64,000 nt of DNA from Erysipelotrichaceae bacterium (lineage in GTDB: Bacteria > Bacillota_I > Bacilli_A > Erysipelotrichales > Erysipelotrichaceae), in assembly GCA_009773735.1 (NCBI GenBank), contig WSYG01000005.1:47007-111006 (forward strand), given 5' to 3'. Made by a program: the position numbers and the translations under genes. Below the pieces are notes generated by a model, which saw only the letters and a program-made list of their open reading frames with translations, ran no database searches and had not been told where the DNA came from. Below are positions 42,510 to 51,992 of this stretch, piece by piece; position 1 is the stretch's first letter, and every line of letters begins with the position of its first letter.

Positions 42510-43661
42510 ATGTTATATGAAATCGTACATCGTTTTCCACAGGATATGATTCCCAAAGAGAATGGGCCGTTTATATCGCTTTATCAGCCTACACACAGGT
42601 CTTTCCCGGATAGAAAACAAGATCATATTGTTTTTAAGAATCTGATTCGTGAAATTGAAAATTCGTTTAAACTGAAATTAGATGAGGCTTTGGTTGAATC
42701 CATTATGAAACCATTTCATGAACTCAAGGAAGATGATGATTTTTGGAATGCTACTTCTGAAGGGATTGCTGTGTTTGCCAATCAAGATAAATGCATTGTC
42801 TACAATCTTAACAATCCCGTTAAAGAATTCGCAGTAGTGGCCAATAGTTATCATATCAAACCACTTTTACAAGCTTTTCAGTCCATAGAAAATTTCCAAT
42901 TATTGGGAATAAATCGTGAGAAATTTACACTTTATCAGGGCAATCGATTTGGCTTGAACGAGATTAAAATAGACTCAGATACACTAAAAACCTTGCACGA
43001 GGTGTTAGGAGATCGCGATACCGAGTCGCACCTATCTCAAAGGTCAACTTCAAGTGTAAATGGTCCAACGATGTATCATGGGCAAAGTGACACAAATTCA
43101 AAAATTGATATAGACACCGAAAAATATTTCAGGTATGTGGATTCTTTTGTTCTAGAGAACTATTCAAAAATTTCAAAACTTCCTCTTATTTTAGTTTGTT
43201 TAACTGAATATCGTACCGAATTCAATAAACTAAGCAATAATCCTTATTTACTAGAAGAAGGCATCAATAAATCCATTGAATCCCTTGAACTGGATGAAAT
43301 ACACTCTATGGCTAGAGAGATTATGGATGTCATCAATAGTGAGAAGACTCAAAAACTTACGGATGCCTACGGTAGTGCATCAGCTGCATCCTTAGGTTCT
43401 TCTGACTTAATCGAAGTAGCAAAAGCAGCCTTCGAAAGTCGAGTTGATACACTTTTTATTGAAGAAGACAAAATTATACCAGGGAAATTAGATGACAAAA
43501 ACGGTAAAATCAAATTCGGTGATACTGATAGTACTAATTTTGATGATATCCTGGATGATTTGGCTGAATTGGTATTACTGTATGGTGGTAAAGTATATGT
43601 CTTGCCTAAGGATAAAATGCCTAGCACCACAGGGATTACTGCTATTTACAGATACAATTAA
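42510..43661 (+). CDS. Bacterial archaeo-eukaryotic release factor (baeRF) family protein
   Basis: FISLYQPTHRSFPDRKQDHIVFKNLIRE, middle domain YFRYVDSFVLENYSKISKLPLILVC, C-terminal LLYGGKVYVLPKDKMPSTTGITAIYRY. Confidence 0.7.
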   Translation: MLYEIVHRFPQDMIPKENGPFISLYQPTHRSFPDRKQDHIVFKNLIREIENSFKLKLDEALVESIMKPFHELKEDDDFWNATSEGIAVFANQDKCIVYNLNNPVKEFAVVANSYHIKPLLQAFQSIENFQLLGINREKFTLYQGNRFGLNEIKIDSDTLKTLHEVLGDRDTESHLSQRSTSSVNGPTMYHGQSDTNSKIDIDTEKYFRYVDSFVLENYSKISKLPLILVCLTEYRTEFNKLSNNPYLLEEGINKSIESLELDEIHSMAREIMDVINSEKTQKLTDAYGSASAASLGSSDLIEVAKAAFESRVDTLFIEEDKIIPGKLDDKNGKIKFGDTDSTNFDDILDDLAELVLLYGGKVYVLPKDKMPSTTGITAIYRYN

Positions 43662-43740
43662 GCTATAGTAACAACAAAATTTAGCAGATCTTTTAAAGCC
43701 GTTCACAAAAAGATATAACAGGTCTAAAACTGTCATAAAA

Positions 43741-43766
43741 AAAGCAATCTGGAAACAGATTGCTTT
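43741..43766. terminator. Bidirectional intrinsic terminator
   Basis: AAAGCAATCT-GGAAAC-AGATTGCTTT between convergent genes. Confidence 0.8.
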
Positions 43767-43773
43767 CATTGAT

Positions 43774-44898
43774 TTAGCAGGATTTGATGCCTTTACAGTA
43801 AGTCTGTAACACATCGAATGCAGGGTTAAGAACCGTAATATCTGCATCTTTACCAATCTCAATGGTTCCTTTACGGTCATCGACATTCAGATAGGTTGCA
43901 GGATTGATCGTTGCAGCTTGAATAGCTGTTTTAAGCGGTAAGCGAGCATTCTTGAACATATTGAACACACCGGTATTAACATTCAGTGTTGAACCAGACA
44001 AATTACCTAGTTCATCGCGAATACCACCATCGGCTGATTTCTTACGTGTATATCCACCTAAACTACCTTCGAAATCTTTGTAGCAACTTGAGTCTGTGAC
44101 CAACATCAGTTTATCATCGCCTTTCATACGGCCAATGATGTTGACAGTTTCAAAATGCAAATGCAGTCCATCGACAATGACTTCCGCAAACAAATCATCG
44201 ATGTTCATGGCTGCGCCAAACACACCAGGTTCTCTATGATGAAACGGACGCATCGCATTACCGGTATGAGTTACTCCACGTAATCCATGATCGACAGCAT
44301 CCCGAGTTTGTTTATAGGTTGCTCCAGTATGTGCTACTGATACACGCACTCCATGTTGTGTCGCATATTCCAGGAATTTGAACTGATCATCGTATTCAAT
44401 GGCTAACGCAACGCTCAGTATGCGATTGTTGGAAGCATCGATGTATTTCTGAAGGACTTCTGGATTGGGTTTGACGATGCTGTATTTGTCTTGAGCCCCA
44501 TTGTATTGGTGAGAGATAAAGTTACCTTCTACGTTGATGCCTAGTATTTCAGCGCCTTCATGATCTTTATCCATCGATTCAGATATGATCCGTAATGCGA
44601 CTAAATTATCAGTTTCTTTTTGAGTAGAAGTCGTGGCCAAGAAAGAGGTGACCCCTTCTAAAGGCATATGCTTCTTCCAGAAATTCATGGATTCTAGAGT
44701 TGGAAAATTGGCCCAAGCTCCACCATAACCATGCGTATGAATATCGATAAATCCTGGGAATACATAATTATCCCCATAATCTTCATCCACCTTTTTAGAA
44801 TTGTATTCAAATAAATTTACGATCTTTCCATCAATCAGTTCGACTTGCATGGGAACCAGTGTCGCATTAATCCATACTTTTGTGCTTTGAATAATCAT
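43774..44898 (-). CDS. nagA: N-acetylglucosamine-6-phosphate deacetylase
   Basis: FPGFIDIHTHGYGG, INVEGNFIS, HTGNAMRPFHHREPG, VTDSSCYKDF; start MIIQSTKVW at 44898. Confidence 0.93.
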   Translation of the reverse strand: MIIQSTKVWINATLVPMQVELIDGKIVNLFEYNSKKVDEDYGDNYVFPGFIDIHTHGYGGAWANFPTLESMNFWKKHMPLEGVTSFLATTSTQKETDNLVALRIISESMDKDHEGAEILGINVEGNFISHQYNGAQDKYSIVKPNPEVLQKYIDASNNRILSVALAIEYDDQFKFLEYATQHGVRVSVAHTGATYKQTRDAVDHGLRGVTHTGNAMRPFHHREPGVFGAAMNIDDLFAEVIVDGLHLHFETVNIIGRMKGDDKLMLVTDSSCYKDFEGSLGGYTRKKSADGGIRDELGNLSGSTLNVNTGVFNMFKNARLPLKTAIQAATINPATYLNVDDRKGTIEIGKDADITVLNPAFDVLQTYCKGIKSC

Positions 44899-45165
44899 TT
44901 TTGCTCCTTTGGTGTCACAATTAAAATAATAGTGTATACGATCAAGTCTTAGATAATAGACACCTTGTATTGTTTTTACAAACATATCATACAGGAGTTT
45001 ACTTCTACCAACAAATCAATCGCTCACAAATATTTAATAATTTTGTGCCTTAACAGACTTTGTTCATTTTCAATCATAGCTTTAAAGCACTTATCATCCT
45101 ATCATTTTTACACATGAAATCATTGAGCAGATTTCATCCAAGCTACTCATTTTGAAGCATATATT

Positions 45166-46002
45166 GTGTTGATGTTCTGTTATAATGTTCTAGTGAAAAC
45201 CAACAAATCTGGCCCCTTCTTTATTCTGTTGGCTGCGCTCTTTTGGAGCCTCGGCGGTGTTTTAAGCAAACTTATTCCTTGGTCAGGCATTTCGATCGCA
45301 GCGGTACGCAGTGTCGTAGCGGCACTGACCATAGGGATCTATAGAAAATCATTTCGATTTAAAGCAACTCCTTCTACGATCGCAGCATCCATCTTTATTT
45401 TGACTACAACGGTTTTATTTATGATGGCCAATAAAATGACCAGTGCTGCCAATGCGATCGTCCTACAATATACTTCACCGTTATTCATCATCATCTTATC
45501 TTTGATCGTCTTTAAACAAAGACCTAAGAAACGCGATGCCTTTGCGTTATTAGGGGTTGGTTTTGGGATCGGTCTTTTCTTTTTTGAACAATTTAGAAGT
45601 GGTAACTATTGGGGAGATTTGCTTGCGTTAGGCTCAGGCTTGACGTTTGCGGGGGTTTTCTTTTCAAATAAGCTCAAAGGTGCTTCACCGATCGATGCGA
45701 CCTTTATGGGTAATCTATTGGGTATTGTATTCTTGCCTTATCTGGCTTTTGATACTTTGTTTCTTTCAAATCAAGGAGCAATGCCTTGGATCACGATCAT
45801 CATCATGGGTGTCTTTCAACAAGCCTTTGGATATATCTTTTTCTCAAAAGGCATCAAACATACTTCCGCGACCACTGCCAGTATCATCGCAACTTTAGAA
45901 CCGATTCTTAATCCAATCTGGGTCTTTTTGGTTATTGGAGAACTACCAAAACCTTTGGCTCTACAACACGATCGTTACCAAAGAGAACTTCAAATCCGTT
46001 AA
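45166..46002 (+). pseudogene. EamA/DMT-family transporter with C-terminal deletion and frameshift
   Basis: EamA repeats intact to FLVIGELPKPLAL; then out-of-frame QHDRYQRELQIR. The alternative frame reads WLYNTIVTKENFKSVKITQIQT, a plausible native C-terminus, with the final TM helix missing. Confidence 0.6.
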
Positions 46003-46026
46003 GATCACTCAAATACAAACATAGAA

Positions 46027-46047
46027 AAAGAGCCGTAATGGCTCTTT
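46027..46047 (+). terminator. Intrinsic terminator
   Basis: AAAGAGCC-GTAAT-GGCTCTTT. Confidence 0.7.
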
Positions 46048-46131
46048 AGTTTAATAATTAATGGTTAGTTCCCGCTTTAATTCAACGGTGTCGTAATCTC
46101 CACAAAATGTGCAGCTTGAAAATTGAGGGAT

Positions 46132-46707
46132 TTAAACTTTTTTATTGCGCAATTCTGATACTTTTTGATGATTCTTCGCAACTGTTACAACACGTTGGAT
46201 ACGCCTTAAACGAGTTTCACTTTTTTTTGAGGTATTGATCCAGTAGATGGCTTGTAATTTTTTATCGTAGTTTGCTAATGCACTCGCTTCATTCTCAAGT
46301 GCACTTCTAAAATCAAGAGGCAACTCAGTGTTCTTTATGGAAGTATAGGCTGATTGCCAAGTTCCTGCTTTTTGTCCAGACTCAACAGACTTTAACCCCA
46401 TAGGGAACATTCTTCCTTCTTGGATCAAAGTCTCTGCTCTGGTTCGATTGATCAAGGACCAAACACTATTAGATCTTCTAGGTGTAAATCTTAAATAGAA
46501 ATAGTCTTGATCAATGGTATGTAGTCTACCATCGATCCATCCAAAACGCAGGGCTTCAATAACAGCATCACTGAGTAATATCCCTGGCTTTAGCGCATTC
46601 TTTTTCTTGATTCTTAACCAAGCCAAGGGTTCAGTCGTATGATGAGCCATGAGCCAATTTGACCATTCATTCAACTCATCAAAATCTAATTCTATATCTT
46701 TATTCAT
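46132..46707 (-). CDS. YdeI/OmpD-associated family protein
   Basis: EPLAWLRIKKKNALKPGILLSDAVIEALRFGWIDGRLHTIDQDYFYLRFTPRRSNSVWSLINR. Confidence 0.88.
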   Translation of the reverse strand: MNKDIELDFDELNEWSNWLMAHHTTEPLAWLRIKKKNALKPGILLSDAVIEALRFGWIDGRLHTIDQDYFYLRFTPRRSNSVWSLINRTRAETLIQEGRMFPMGLKSVESGQKAGTWQSAYTSIKNTELPLDFRSALENEASALANYDKKLQAIYWINTSKKSETRLRRIQRVVTVAKNHQKVSELRNKKV

Positions 46708-46712
46708 ATTTC

Positions 46713-47372
46713 TTAGTTATCGGTTTCGGCATCATTTTCATAGCCTAATGATTCCCAATACCCTTTATACGATTCATCAGATGATAATTCGATTTCAGTG
46801 ACCCATCTGGCCCATTTATAACCCAATTTATTTTCAGCGACGACGATGAAAGGATAACCCATTTCATTTGGCAGTTCGAGTCCATTGGCTTTATAAGCCA
46901 GAATCAACTGGCGATCTTTGATGACAGAATAAGGTAAGGACGTTGTATAACCATCTTCAGCATGAAAGATGACAGTTTTAGCAGTATTGCTTGCTTGAGC
47001 AAGATCAATCAGATCGCTTAATAAGACCCCTTCCCACAAGATGGTCGCATCCCAACCTTCTACACAATGCAAGGTAATTAATCGTTTATGGGTCGTCAGC
47101 TTCAAAACATCTTGATAACTCAAAGTGACTTCAGTACCAACCAAACCTGTAATCTTGAGTACATAATTACTGATATCGATGTTTTGAACACCAGAGATTG
47201 AGTTATCACGAGGGCCAATTGCCGGATCTAAGAGTTTACCTTGATACTCTTGGATTTCAAGTGCTCTAAATCGAGATAATGTTGCTTGTGTATGAACATC
47301 TACTCCTGGTTTTACGGTACATGCGGTCAACATCAACAAGCTCAGCCTCAACATCAATTTGCTTACTCTCAT
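46713..47372 (-). CDS. Oxidoreductase molybdopterin-binding domain lipoprotein (sulfite-oxidase-like fold)
   Basis: LTAC lipobox; LITLHCVEGWDATILWEGVLLSDLI (MoCo Cys); MGYPFIVVAENKLGYKWARWVTEIEL. Confidence 0.82.
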   Translation of the reverse strand: MRVSKLMLRLSLLMLTACTVKPGVDVHTQATLSRFRALEIQEYQGKLLDPAIGPRDNSISGVQNIDISNYVLKITGLVGTEVTLSYQDVLKLTTHKRLITLHCVEGWDATILWEGVLLSDLIDLAQASNTAKTVIFHAEDGYTTSLPYSVIKDRQLILAYKANGLELPNEMGYPFIVVAENKLGYKWARWVTEIELSSDESYKGYWESLGYENDAETDN

Positions 47373-47463
47373 GGTGCTCCTTTGTGATTAACATCTTTAT
47401 CTAAACAAAGTATACACCAATCATCTCACAACATCTTTATGGTTCATCGTCTATAATAAGATT

Positions 47464-48036
47464 ATGAAACACATTGACTTATTTGATCTGATTGCCCCTG
47501 CTTATGCCTTATTTTATAAACACCAAAGAAAAGGATATCGTAGATCGATCGATATCCTGTTTAAGCAAGAAAACTATGAGCAAATGCACGGCATCGATGT
47601 GGGTTGCGGTACAGGAGCTCTAACGGCTGCACTTGCGGAACACATGTCCATCAAGGGTGTTGATGGTTCTAGCAAAATGATCATCGAAGCCAGGAAACTT
47701 AATCCACAACTTGATTTTCAGGTCGTCAATTTTGATCATGGTTTACCTTTTTCCGATCAAAGTACTCAACTTGTTTTCAGTTCCTTTGTGTTACATGGCA
47801 TATCCAGTCAACAAAGAATGTCCCTACTTAAAGAAATGAAAAGAATCGCAACAAAAGCTGTGATCATAATCGATTATCACCAAGGTTATCATCCCTTGAT
47901 CTCACTTATTGAATGGGTTGAACACGGAGACTATTTTAACTTTATGAAACACTTTGAGCATGAATACATCCTGTTTTTTGAGCATGTCAAAATCATTAAG
48001 GTCAACAAACAAACCGCAATATATGTCTTGAGTTAA
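47464..48036 (+). CDS. Class I SAM-dependent methyltransferase
   Basis: GIDVGCGTGALTAAL; LVFSSFVLHG. Confidence 0.88.
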   Translation: MKHIDLFDLIAPAYALFYKHQRKGYRRSIDILFKQENYEQMHGIDVGCGTGALTAALAEHMSIKGVDGSSKMIIEARKLNPQLDFQVVNFDHGLPFSDQSTQLVFSSFVLHGISSQQRMSLLKEMKRIATKAVIIIDYHQGYHPLISLIEWVEHGDYFNFMKHFEHEYILFFEHVKIIKVNKQTAIYVLS

Positions 48037-48039
48037 CTT

Positions 48040-48600
48040 TTATTGAATAAGTATTCCCGCACCTCTCATCATGCCTAAAGCACTTTGATGAGTGGTTAAT
48101 TTATCATGACCTGGTAATCCAAAAGTATCCACAGCTTTTTCAACCACAACGATCGTTATGGGTTTTTGAATGGTTTGACAATATGTTTTCATCGTTATGG
48201 CAAAATTCATGACACATATGTCAGTGCAACAACCCGTAACTGTAATTTTACTTAGATTTGGACTCTGCGTTAAGAATCTTTGAAAATCTGGTGCGAAGAA
48301 ACCATTGGTGGTATTCTTCTCAATCTTGATCATTTGATCTTCGAAGACTTTTAACTCATCAACCAATTCAGACTCTACAGAACCTTTTAAACAGTGAGAC
48401 GGATAATTTTCAAACTCTAGAGCATCAGCGTCATGCGCATCTTGAAAAGATAAAACAGGCTTATCTTCAGACAAGAATGACTTGATCAATTTCACATTCT
48501 CGGGGATGATTTGTCTTATGCTAGGGTCAGCTAAAGGTCCTTTATCAAGAAAACCTTTAAGCATATCGATCACAATCAAGACTTCATTTTTCTGTGTCAT
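48040..48600 (-). CDS. Isochorismatase/nicotinamidase-family cysteine hydrolase
   Basis: VIDMLKGFLDKGPL, HCLKGSVESEL, VTGCCTDICVMNFA. Confidence 0.9.
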   Translation of the reverse strand: MTQKNEVLIVIDMLKGFLDKGPLADPSIRQIIPENVKLIKSFLSEDKPVLSFQDAHDADALEFENYPSHCLKGSVESELVDELKVFEDQMIKIEKNTTNGFFAPDFQRFLTQSPNLSKITVTGCCTDICVMNFAITMKTYCQTIQKPITIVVVEKAVDTFGLPGHDKLTTHQSALGMMRGAGILIQ

Positions 48601-48614
48601 AATGACCTCGTTTC

Positions 48615-49613
48615 TTATGTTTTGGATATTGAAGATTTACTTAAATTTGCAATCAAGTTACTGAATGTTTCTTTGATGTCTCTTGGGGTATAACTTAACA
48701 TGCGATCTGCTTTTTGATGAGAGAAGTTTGAGTTTGAACTTAGAATTTTGATCGAATCAGAAGTATACAAAGAGACACTGTTGTTGCGTTGATCAAGTGC
48801 GCATTTGAGCGGTAGAACCATTTTAACTACGCTAAGGGGAATCATCATCTTTACTTTCTTTAGTCCTGTTAAATCATAAAGTATGTCCATCATGTTCATG
48901 ACAGTATAGTATTGATTGGACAATATGAAGTGTTCGTTGATGATCTTACGATCGATGATGGTGATGATGGCTGAGGCAACATCTCTGACATCCACAAAAT
49001 CATAGCCACCTTTTATGCCTACATTCATTCGTTGGCCCAAATAATCTTTGACCATTTGGGTCATAAATGCATTCTTGACATCTTCATCTGAAATGATACC
49101 AGATGGATAAACGATCGTAGCTGGAAAGCCTTGTTTCATCTGTTCCATCACATGAAGGGTTGCCATTGCCTTGCTTTTTGAATAATGTCCAAATACTTTT
49201 TCTGCAGAAATCTCACCAGGTTCACTCATGATTTTGCCATTTTTTAGTTCAGGCAGTGCATGTACCGAGGAAACATGAATCATTTGATCGATGATATATT
49301 GTTGACACAAAGCAACGATATTTTTAGTACCTTCAACATTCACTTGGTAGATTTTGCGACCCACCTTTGGATCAATTGAAATCATCCCAGCACAATGAAT
49401 TACAACTGCATGTGAACCCACTTGATCAAACGCTTTTTTCAGTGACTCCACATCTAAAACATCACCCATGATTCTGACAACACCAGAATCTAACATCTCA
49501 TCATTTTCAAAAGGCATGATTAAACCAAACACATGATGTTGTTCTTTAATCAACTGATTTGCAATGGTATGCCCTAAGGATCCTGCAGCCCCTGTAATTA
49601 AAATGTTTTTCAT
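48615..49613 (-). CDS. NAD-dependent epimerase/dehydratase (extended SDR)
   Basis: ITGAAGSLGHTIANQL, VIHCAGMI, YSKSKA (YxxxK). Confidence 0.92.
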   Translation of the reverse strand: MKNILITGAAGSLGHTIANQLIKEQHHVFGLIMPFENDEMLDSGVVRIMGDVLDVESLKKAFDQVGSHAVVIHCAGMISIDPKVGRKIYQVNVEGTKNIVALCQQYIIDQMIHVSSVHALPELKNGKIMSEPGEISAEKVFGHYSKSKAMATLHVMEQMKQGFPATIVYPSGIISDEDVKNAFMTQMVKDYLGQRMNVGIKGGYDFVDVRDVASAIITIIDRKIINEHFILSNQYYTVMNMMDILYDLTGLKKVKMMIPLSVVKMVLPLKCALDQRNNSVSLYTSDSIKILSSNSNFSHQKADRMLSYTPRDIKETFSNLIANLSKSSISKT

Positions 49614-49749
49614 CTAACCCCATTATATCTTGCTTATGTGCTCTAAATATGGGGAATCTTGTGAAAGTTCAACCGTTGCTTTCAATCATCTTGAAGCTCA
49701 TTTATTGTGTATAATTAAATTTTAGCATTTGTTCACACATCTTGAAAGG

Positions 49750-50082
49750 ATCACTCTCGTGTGTTATGTTGGATTGGTCAACGGTATACTGCTTGCCAAA
49801 ACCACCTGGTTACCATCCTAGACATCCTACCTAAAAAAGTAAACATGTTGAATCAACATAAATCCCGTATTTCAGACCATGAAATACAAGTTTGATTAGT
49901 AAAATAACATGAGTATTCGAGCCACATCTGGTCCAGAAACTACATATTCAAAAGCAGAGGTCATCCAAAATCTTTCTGAGTTCAAAGAGAAATCAGATGC
50001 TATTGTTGCCAATCGAATCACTGAAGACATCAAAGATGTCTTGCCTAAAGTTTATACCCGAGATTTATTCAGCCGTGATTAA
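49750..50082 (+). pseudogene. ugd: Remnant of UDP-glucose 6-dehydrogenase with the middle deleted
   Basis: N-terminal remnant (YVGLVNGILLAKT/ VTILDILPKKVNMLNQHKSRISDHEIQ, frameshifted) at about 49762-49895; C-terminal remnant (YSKAEVIQNLSEFKEKSDAIVANRITEDIKDVLPKVYTRDLFSRD*) at 49909-50082. Confidence 0.75.
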
Positions 50083-50106
50083 AAAACTGTCGAGTGACAG
50101 TTTTTT
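50081..50106. terminator. Bidirectional intrinsic terminator
   Basis: AAAAAACTGTC-GAGT-GACAGTTTTTT. Confidence 0.8.
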
Positions 50107-51397
50107 ATGGAGTTACAGGATATAAGTTTCTTTCCCAAATATGAGTTTCGGAATAAATCAGAGAATCTTTAACCAAGAAGAAATCTTTGTCTTTATCGTA
50201 TAAGCGATACAGATATTCATAAAGTGGATCGAAATGATAATTCATGCCATCGATATTGACCATGACCCAATAATGGAGAAGAAAATGATCATTTTCAGTC
50301 AAGGAATAACCTTCTCCTTTTATCAAGGTAAGTTCAAGTCCTAATGTATCTAACATTTCTGCCGCCATGGCCGCATAATGAAAGCAATGTCCTTTTAAAC
50401 GCTTAAATCCATTGAAAGCATAATCATCAATTTTATTATATGAATCAAGCGAATAATCAATGCTGGTTTCAGTTTGATAACTGATCTCATTGAGTAACCA
50501 ATCATAGATGGCTCTCATCTTTTGTCTTTGAGTCATACTCTCAGTGATGATTTCAGAGAGCACTGCTTCAATAAACGCATCTGCTTTGTTATTTTCAGGA
50601 TTATCCAAGCCTTTCATCGTCAAATAGGTTGATTTCATTACGACTTTGACACTGCGCTCTATTGAAGCAACATTGCCCTTAGCATCCTTAGCAATCAAGG
50701 TAACAGAATATGTTCCTAAGCGATCGATTTTGACTAAATCATCGTTGGCTGATGTTGAGCTTATGATGCTTTTCGCATCACTTACATTCGCATTAGCCCA
50801 ATAATCAGGGTTTGATTCCCCTATTTGGACATAGACTTGACCAAGTATCTCTATGATAGGTGCCGTTTTATCCAACACAACTTCAACATTAATTGGGTAT
50901 TGGCTTTTATTTCCTGAACTATCTTTCACGATCAAAATGACTCGAATGGTTTTTTTTCGACTTAAATTAGGAGTCTTACTAAAAGATACTGTGGTGTCTG
51001 ATAGATCAGTAATCGATACGATGATGTCTTGAGGTAACAAAGTACCGCCAACTTCAACCACGACTCCTTTTACAATGGCTGTAGGAGCTGTTGTATCAAC
51101 GATATGTAGCGACGAAGTATAAATCTTATCGTTAACTTTAATCTCTATTTCATGAGTTCCTATGGTGTTATAATCGATCAGCGTTAAATCACTGACTAGC
51201 GTAATGGTTGCCTCTAAAGGCAAATTGGCCACGAAATCTTTGGCAGTTAAAGTAATGGGACTTCCCAATTCAGAATTCACATTTGCTTTAATCTGTAGTG
51301 ATGTCATATAGTTAAAGGCAAAAACCACAATCGCTGAAATCGCTACTAAAGTAATTAGAATTTTAATACTTCTTCTTAGTTTTCTGCGAGGCTTCAT
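50105..51397 (-). CDS. Membrane-anchored transglutaminase-like protein with Ig-like repeats
   Basis: N-terminal TM; DTTAPTA.. and DKTAPIIEILG Ig-like repeats; KGHCFHYAAMAAEML, HYWVMVNIDG, HFDP triad. Confidence 0.82.
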   Translation of the reverse strand: MKPRRKLRRSIKILITLVAISAIVVFAFNYMTSLQIKANVNSELGSPITLTAKDFVANLPLEATITLVSDLTLIDYNTIGTHEIEIKVNDKIYTSSLHIVDTTAPTAIVKGVVVEVGGTLLPQDIIVSITDLSDTTVSFSKTPNLSRKKTIRVILIVKDSSGNKSQYPINVEVVLDKTAPIIEILGQVYVQIGESNPDYWANANVSDAKSIISSTSANDDLVKIDRLGTYSVTLIAKDAKGNVASIERSVKVVMKSTYLTMKGLDNPENNKADAFIEAVLSEIITESMTQRQKMRAIYDWLLNEISYQTETSIDYSLDSYNKIDDYAFNGFKRLKGHCFHYAAMAAEMLDTLGLELTLIKGEGYSLTENDHFLLHYWVMVNIDGMNYHFDPLYEYLYRLYDKDKDFFLVKDSLIYSETHIWERNLYPVTP

Positions 51398-51867
51398 TAC
51401 TGAGGTCGATAATTGAGGCTTATGCCTTCGACTTTATCATTTATAACCAAGAAGATCAGGTTAGTTTGACCATCTGTATATACCATATTCAAAAGTTTAA
51501 TATCAAAGTCTTCACCGTATGCTTTGATGACGTCAGCTTTGGTTGAACCAATTTTTAATCCTTTTTTGGTTTGAGTCGTATCAACAAACTCGATGCTCAA
51601 GATGAAATCATCGATCCCATCAGAGTAAGTAAATAACGAAAAACCAGTATAGTCAAATACCTTATCATTGCCTTTATAAGCACAGCTGGTCAGTTCAGCA
51701 AACTCTAGCCATCCACTTAATGCAGGACTGCTGTATTTCATACCTGGGGTTAATGTAACTCCATTTACAACAATGGACGCATCATCTTTGGTGAACTTAG
51801 CTTTTTCCTTAGGGGCACATCCCACTAAGAAACTTAATACAAGTATTAATGTTAGTAGTTTTTTCAT
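51397..51867 (-). CDS. Hypothetical lipoprotein
   Basis: MKKLLTLILVLSFLVGCAPK lipobox; ATG at 51867 preceded by AGGAGAT. Confidence 0.75.
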   Translation of the reverse strand: MKKLLTLILVLSFLVGCAPKEKAKFTKDDASIVVNGVTLTPGMKYSSPALSGWLEFAELTSCAYKGNDKVFDYTGFSLFTYSDGIDDFILSIEFVDTTQTKKGLKIGSTKADVIKAYGEDFDIKLLNMVYTDGQTNLIFLVINDKVEGISLNYRPQ

Positions 51868-51875
51868 TTGATCTC

Positions 51876-51983
51876 CTAAAATCCTTGGTAAAGTACTAGG
51901 GTCATTCCTAAGATACTGATTCCCAATATAATGATTATAAACTTTATTGTTAGAATTAACATGCTCAATGATTGTTTTTTCAT
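51876..51983 (-). CDS. 35-aa single-TM microprotein, DltX-like
   Basis: MKKQSLSMLILTIKFIIIILGISILGMTLVLYQGF*; RBS-like TAAGGTG; 9 nt after the MBOAT stop; C-terminal Y-x-x-F resembles DltX FIYNEF. Below the 60-aa ORF-track cutoff. Confidence 0.7.
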   Translation of the reverse strand: MKKQSLSMLILTIKFIIIILGISILGMTLVLYQGF

Positions 51984-51992
51984 AGTAACACC

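Noticed and set aside
45166-45195. Leaderless GTG start for the EamA gene (TATAAT at about 45180)
   Set aside because: No convincing -35 at proper spacing, and the gene is already disrupted; start not resolvable by eye.
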